Shown here piece by piece: positions 15,302 through 18,892 of a stretch of 18,892 bases of DNA. The stretch comes from CAJQQY01 sp964352225 (lineage in GTDB: Bacteria > Bacteroidota > Bacteroidia > Chitinophagales > Saprospiraceae). Under the pieces are notes generated by a model. That model saw only the letters and a list, made by a program, of their open reading frames with translations. It did not search any database and was not told where the DNA came from. A program made the position numbers and the translations under genes. Positions within the stretch are counted from its first letter, which is position 1, and each line of letters begins with the position of its first letter. Where the stretch lies: the NCBI GenBank assembly GCA_964352225.1, contig CAYGRM010000095.1:1-18892 (forward strand). The letters run 5' to 3'.

Positions 15302-15318
15302 GGAAGTTTGTAACTTCC
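15302..15318 (+). promoter_or_regulatory. 17-bp palindrome upstream of the flavin-reductase-like gene
   Basis: GGAAGTT-tgt-AACTTCC is a perfect inverted repeat with a 3-base centre, located 37 bp before the ATG at 15356. It could be an operator or a small leader hairpin. It shares the GAAGT...ACTTC theme of the palindrome at 1892-1906, so a dispersed repeat is also possible. Confidence 0.35.
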
Positions 15319-15355
15319 GCTGATTTTTTAACCAGATGTCCGTGGTACGAGTTTT

Positions 15356-16276
15356 ATGTCAAAAACGGAAACATTAAAATACAAAAACATGCTTAGTATT
15401 ATTCCAAGTGAAGTTTCACAAGGTGTATTGCACCAACATCTTTTAGGATGTGTTTCTCCTCGTCCGATTGCTTTTGCAAGTACGATGGATAAAAATGGAA
15501 ACCCTAATATTGCTCCTTATAGTTTTTTTAATTGCTTTAGTTCGAACCCTCCAATTTTAGTTTTTTCTTCTAATCGGAAAGGAACGGATAATACCACCAA
15601 AGATACTTTGCACAATGTCGAAGCGACTGGCGAAGTAGTTATCAATATGGTCAGCCATAGCATCGTTCGACAGATGGCGGTGGCGAGTATTGCTTTTCCT
15701 GCAGGAGTGAGTGAATTTGAAAAATCGGGTTTGACACCCATCAAATCTGATTTGGTCAAACCATTTCGAGTGAAAGAATCACCCGCTCAATTGGAATGTA
15801 AGGTGCAACAAATTATCCCTCTAGGGGACAAAGGAGGAGCGGGGAATTTAATCATTTGCGAAGTGGTCAAAATACATATCGATGAAAACGTAATGGATGA
15901 AAATGGAAAAATTGATCCTCAAAAAATTGATTTGATGGGTAGAATGGGAAGAGCATTTTATGTACGAGCGAGTGGAAAAAATGTATATCCGATTTTTCAA
16001 GATGTGATGCAAATTCCAATTGGTTTTGATCAACTTCCTGAGAGCATTCGCAATAGTGAAATTTTGACTGGAAATAATTTAGGACAACTCGCCGGAATGA
16101 TAGCTTTGCCAAGCGCGGAAGATATTCAAGAATTGAAAGACGATGAAGAAATGCAAAGTATATTAAAATCTGAAAATGCAAAAGAGACCTTGCATACTTT
16201 TGCTAAAACGATTTTAGATGAAAGTGATAATCGGAGTTTTGCGGCGGAAGTATTGATGTTGGCAGACGCGATTTAA
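15356..16276 (+). CDS. Flavin reductase-like, FMN-binding split-barrel protein
   Basis: A 306-residue protein. Residues 14-215 match the flavin reductase-like (flavoredoxin) split barrel by the motifs SPRPIAFAST (34-43), NIAPYSFFNCFSSNPPILVF (51-70) and KDTLHNVEATGEVVINMVSH (82-101). These are the FMN-binding loops and strands. Flavoredoxins and related proteins bind FMN and transfer electrons or supply reduced flavin to partners; the partner here is not evident. Residues 220-306 form an extra acidic, helical C-terminal region without a recognised domain. Met12 (MLSIIPSEVS) is a credible later start because the first 11 residues are outside the family alignment. It has a terminator shared with the next gene. 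Confidence 0.85.
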   Translation: MSKTETLKYKNMLSIIPSEVSQGVLHQHLLGCVSPRPIAFASTMDKNGNPNIAPYSFFNCFSSNPPILVFSSNRKGTDNTTKDTLHNVEATGEVVINMVSHSIVRQMAVASIAFPAGVSEFEKSGLTPIKSDLVKPFRVKESPAQLECKVQQIIPLGDKGGAGNLIICEVVKIHIDENVMDENGKIDPQKIDLMGRMGRAFYVRASGKNVYPIFQDVMQIPIGFDQLPESIRNSEILTGNNLGQLAGMIALPSAEDIQELKDDEEMQSILKSENAKETLHTFAKTILDESDNRSFAAEVLMLADAI

Positions 16277-16280
16277 AAGC

Positions 16281-16320
16281 TTGGTAAGCTATTAGTTATG
16301 AGTAACTCATAGCTTACCAA
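16281..16320. terminator. Bidirectional terminator hairpin
   Basis: TTGGTAAGCTAT (16281-16292) pairs perfectly with ATAGCTTACCAA (16309-16320), with a small inner stem AGTTA-tgag-TAACT. It lies right between the stop at 16276 and the stop of the convergent gene at 16321. Confidence 0.75.
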
Positions 16321-17433
16321 TCATAGTTCATCACTCTTCTTAGCTTTCATTAATTCTCTCTCATTAATTATATTTTTGATCCAATTTGGAATCACAATCA
16401 CACCTACTAAGAGATACAAATAATAAGTAAATAATCTCCAAATAAAAGCGATGACCAAAGCGATCGTTCCAGAATTGACATAGTCGCTTAAAAATCCCCC
16501 AAACAAAACTTCTGCAAAACCAGCTCCTCCTGGAGTTGGGCTAAAAGCCATAATTACATACATCGTTTGTAAGCGAGCGTAGAGATTAGATTGTGTGTTA
16601 AAGTCAGTTGGAATATAAACAAATGCAATAATGAGACAATTCAATAACAAAAATCGACAGGACCATGCAGTTGCAGTTGAAAGAAAACCACCAATATGAA
16701 ATGGCCATTTTTTTGTGAGTAATTCCTTACTTGCTAAGATCATATCATCACCTAATCGAATCGCTTTTTCTCTTCGTTTTTTTAAAAAACCAATGCGAGT
16801 GGCTCCGACGATAATTCGTTTCATGGATTGAGGATTGATGAATAATCCATAAAAAAATAATGCGCCATAAATTGCCATAAAAATATACGCACCAAAAAAA
16901 GTATACGCCCACCCATCGATATCAGCCAAGCTATTCATATTGGGACGAATCATATTGGGTCCAAAAAAGAGAAATAAGATGGGCAAAACTCCAACGAAAA
17001 AAATAGTATCTAAAACTGCGGAATATAAAACGAGAGTAGTCGTTTTTGCGGCAGGTAAATTTTCTTGAGCCAAGACAACCATAGCAACTGCTGAACCTCC
17101 AACACTTGTTGGGGAAACGGCTGAGCTGAATTCCCAAATGAAAATAAGCTCAATACATTTTTTCCAACTAAATGCTCCCTCGGTCAAAATTCGAAGACGA
17201 GTTGCATAGGCAATATGACGAACGATCAACAATAAAAAGGATATCAAAACCCATGTTAAAGTATGTCTTTTCCATTCGATTTTTGCAAATTCCTCTGGGT
17301 TGAATTGTTGATAAAGTAAATAAAAAACAACGCCTACTCCAATTGCAATTGGAAGAATAATTCGTGATGTTCGAACTGACTTCAGTACATCTTGCTCATC
17401 TTCATTAAATGCCTCTAGTTTGTTTTCTTCCAC
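16321..17433 (-). CDS. YbhN/UPF0104 family integral membrane protein (LPG-synthase transmembrane-like)
   Basis: A 370-residue inner-membrane protein with about eight hydrophobic segments (near 24-42, 58-77, 94-120, 131-157, 175-198, 248-275, 288-310 and 322-348). It carries the family signatures SPTSVGGSAVAM (107-118) and SPTPGGAGFAE (298-308), which resemble the flippase part of lysylphosphatidylglycerol synthase MprF. The aminoacyl-transferase domain of MprF is absent, so it is not a lysyl-PG synthase. UPF0104 members are thought to move or organise lipids, and the substrate is not known. The N-terminus is acidic and the C-terminus is basic. It is transcribed away from the gap and from the VWA gene. 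Its upstream region, 17434-17549, shows no clear promoter. Confidence 0.85.
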   Translation of the reverse strand: MEENKLEAFNEDEQDVLKSVRTSRIILPIAIGVGVVFYLLYQQFNPEEFAKIEWKRHTLTWVLISFLLLIVRHIAYATRLRILTEGAFSWKKCIELIFIWEFSSAVSPTSVGGSAVAMVVLAQENLPAAKTTTLVLYSAVLDTIFFVGVLPILFLFFGPNMIRPNMNSLADIDGWAYTFFGAYIFMAIYGALFFYGLFINPQSMKRIIVGATRIGFLKKRREKAIRLGDDMILASKELLTKKWPFHIGGFLSTATAWSCRFLLLNCLIIAFVYIPTDFNTQSNLYARLQTMYVIMAFSPTPGGAGFAEVLFGGFLSDYVNSGTIALVIAFIWRLFTYYLYLLVGVIVIPNWIKNIINERELMKAKKSDEL

Positions 17434-17549
17434 GTAAGTTGATGGTTATAAAAAGGAGATTTATTTTTACGATAATTGTTAAAAAAGGAAAACGAAAGAT
17501 AGTAAAAACAGTTCATTGTATATCTAAAATTAAGGATTAAAAGTAGAAC

Positions 17550-17559
17550 NNNNNNNNNN
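17550..17559. other. Assembly gap (10 N) upstream of the VWA gene
   Basis: Ten N separate two contig ends. The left end reads ...gtagaac and the right end begins tagaac..., so six bases repeat across it. The join may be real with a tiny gap, or may be an artefact that hides genes. Confidence 0.98.
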
Positions 17560-17562
17560 TAG

Positions 17563-17628
17563 AACAACGCCCCGAGACGTTTTGTAGGTGACGATTTGGA
17601 GTGCAGTTTTACGGGCGATGATTTATGA
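17563..17628 (+). CDS. Possible C-terminal end of an upstream partner gene of the VWA protein
   Basis: From the right edge of the 10-N gap a frame runs for 21 codons (NNAPRRFVGDDLECSFTGDDL) to a TGA at 17626-17628. The stop overlaps the ATG of the VWA gene by four bases (ATGA), an arrangement typical of translationally coupled operon genes. It could be the tail of a DUF5682-type or MoxR-type partner. Caution: the codon at the gap edge (17560-17562) is TAG in the same frame. The fragment is therefore either an error at a contig end or a chance open stretch. Family unknown. Confidence 0.3.
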   Translation, partial: NNAPRRFVGDDLECSFTGDDL

Positions 17629-18788
17629 AAAAAATGTATTTTTACCACATGGAAGAACGAATTAGAAAATGGCGATTGATTCTGGGAAAAGATGCTGATA
17701 AAAATAATGATGAGCAAGTTTCCCTCTCTCCTGAAATGAAAGGAATGGATGATGTTTTGGAGGCTTTATATGATTCTGAGCGGAAGGCTGGGCTTGGAAG
17801 TTCTTCGCCAAATGTGAATCGTTGGCTAGGAGATATTCGAAAGTATTTTCCAAGTTCGGTAGTACAGTTAATGCAGAAAGATGCGTTGGAAAGATTGAAC
17901 TTGGAGCAAATGTTACTCGAACCAGAACTGTTGGAGGCGGTGGAACCAGACGTAAATTTGGTAGGAACACTTCTTTCACTCATGAAAGTTCTACCTAAAA
18001 AAACTAAAAGTACTGCACGAGCTGTGGTGCAAAAAGTAGTGGAAGATTTAGAAAAAAGACTAAAAAATCCATTACGCCAAGCCATCCAAGGAGCGATCAA
18101 TCGCTCGGTTAGAAATCGTCGACCCAAGCATAATGAAATTGATTGGAATAAAACGATTCGAGCAAATCTAAAAACTTACCAAAAAGAATTTAACTCCATC
18201 ATTCCTGAAATTATGATCGGTCATGGCAAAAAAGGACAATCGCTGAAGGATGTTATTTTGCTTGTTGATCAAAGCGGTTCAATGGCAAACTCAATGGTTT
18301 ACGCAGGCGTATTTGGAGCGGTGATGGCATCGTTGCGTTCGGTCAAAACACATATGGTGGTCTTTGATACTTCGGTGGTGGACTTGACGGAGGAGTTGGA
18401 TGACCCGGTAGATTTATTATTTGCCACTCAACTTGGAGGAGGAACAGACATCAATAAAGCATTGGGTTATGCGAAAGAATTAATTCGAAAACCAGAGGAT
18501 ACCATTTTGATTTTAATTTCAGATTTGTACGAAGGAGGGAATGAAAATGCGATGTTGAAAAAAGCGGCTTCGATCAAAAGTTCAGGAGTTCAGCTGATTA
18601 CTTTGTTAGCTTTGGATGATCAAGGTGCACCTCAATTTGATAAATCTGTAGCCTCGAAATTTGGAGCTTTAGATATTCCTGCTTTTGCTTGTTCGCCTGA
18701 TCAATTTCCGAGTTTGATGGCTGCGGCGATTAAAAAGGAGAGTCTCAATGATTGGATGGCGAGGGAAGGGATTGTGGGGAAGGGATAG
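17625..18788 (+). CDS. VWA domain protein, YehP-like
   Basis: A 387-residue protein strongly reminiscent of E. coli YehP. Shared features are the early RKWRLILG block (14-21), then TIRANLKTYQ (177-186). The VWA domain has an intact metal-ion-dependent adhesion site: DQSGSM (215-220), Thr274 in GGGTDI, and Asp300 in ISDLYEGG. HMVVFDTSVVDLTEELDDPV is another YehP signature. The first 200 residues are helical with no transmembrane segment, so it is cytosolic. VWA proteins of this type work with MoxR-family AAA+ ATPases (in E. coli the yehL-yehM-yehP-yehQ cluster); no ATPase is in this window. The start overlaps the stop of a fragment next to the assembly gap. Met9 (MEERIRKW, ATG 17649) is an alternative start and matches the family start better. 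Its terminator follows closely. Confidence 0.85.
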   Translation: MKKMYFYHMEERIRKWRLILGKDADKNNDEQVSLSPEMKGMDDVLEALYDSERKAGLGSSSPNVNRWLGDIRKYFPSSVVQLMQKDALERLNLEQMLLEPELLEAVEPDVNLVGTLLSLMKVLPKKTKSTARAVVQKVVEDLEKRLKNPLRQAIQGAINRSVRNRRPKHNEIDWNKTIRANLKTYQKEFNSIIPEIMIGHGKKGQSLKDVILLVDQSGSMANSMVYAGVFGAVMASLRSVKTHMVVFDTSVVDLTEELDDPVDLLFATQLGGGTDINKALGYAKELIRKPEDTILILISDLYEGGNENAMLKKAASIKSSGVQLITLLALDDQGAPQFDKSVASKFGALDIPAFACSPDQFPSLMAAAIKKESLNDWMAREGIVGKG

Positions 18789-18805
18789 CAATATTATTCA
18801 AACAA

Positions 18806-18838
18806 AAACCGCAAAACTATTAACTACTTTTGCGGTTT
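18806..18838 (+). terminator. Terminator after the VWA gene
   Basis: AAACCGCAAAA (18806-18816) pairs perfectly with TTTTGCGGTTT (18828-18838), with a short T-rich tail after it. It lies 17 bp after the stop and marks the VWA gene as the last gene of its unit. The remaining bases to 18892 are A/T-rich with nothing recognisable. Confidence 0.8.
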
Positions 18839-18892
18839 ATATTTTTTCAAAAAAAGAAAATTATCCAACCAAATATTATCAAAATACTCCAA

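Noticed and set aside
16321..17433. Lysylphosphatidylglycerol synthase (MprF)
   Set aside because: The protein has only the transmembrane flippase-like part and lacks the C-terminal aminoacyl transferase domain.
17642..18127. 161-codon and 105-codon minus-strand ORFs over the VWA gene
   Set aside because: They are shadow frames opposite a recognisable YehP-like protein.

Overview
The window looks like a scaffolded draft contig from a Bacteroidota bacterium, most likely a Saprospiria/Chitinophagia-type lineage; the lineage within the phylum is inference. The evidence is low GC, almost no Shine-Dalgarno-like sequence upstream of genes, a secreted protein with a type IX secretion (T9SS type A) C-terminal sorting domain, a TAnnTTTG-like promoter -7 box, a fused E1 alpha/beta 2-oxoacid dehydrogenase, and intergenic regions full of long inverted repeats. 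There are two runs of N (100 and 10 bases), and both matter for interpretation.

Layout. Positions 15-155 (-) hold a 46-codon fragment of peptide chain release factor 3 with a premature stop. Positions 156-475 are a non-coding block bounded by a perfect 30-bp inverted repeat and containing two strong hairpins. Then come a TerB-like protein (-), a divergent TrpF-like TIM barrel (+), a 62-aa membrane protein (+) and a trans-3-hydroxy-L-proline dehydratase (-). A 45-codon membrane ORF (3087-3224, +) follows. Next is a large T9SS-exported acetyl-xylan-esterase-like protein with Ig-like and F5/8C modules (3329-6082, -), broken by the 100-N gap. A 522-bp intergenic region carries a 156-bp nested palindrome. 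Then ClpB (6605-9376, +), an AraC regulator (+) and an exported pirin (+), which converges on a lipoprotein dienelactone hydrolase (-). The fused E1 alpha/beta dehydrogenase (12563-14560, +) converges on a TlpA-like thioredoxin (-) across a 131-bp nested inverted repeat. A flavin-reductase-like protein (+) converges on a YbhN-type membrane protein (-). Last come the 10-N gap and a YehP-like von Willebrand A (VWA) protein (+).

The window is mainly a string of single-gene transcription units with hairpins between convergent ends, not a metabolic operon. Plausible functional pairs are AraC with pirin (co-directional neighbours) and the VWA protein with a lost upstream partner. The VWA protein belongs to the family that in E. 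coli sits in the yehL-yehM-yehP-yehQ cluster (MoxR-type AAA+ ATPase plus VWA). Its start overlaps the stop of a short coding-like fragment that runs up towards the assembly gap, so this scaffold join may hide the rest of a MoxR-VWA system. No phage, transposase, CRISPR array, tRNA or rRNA was seen.
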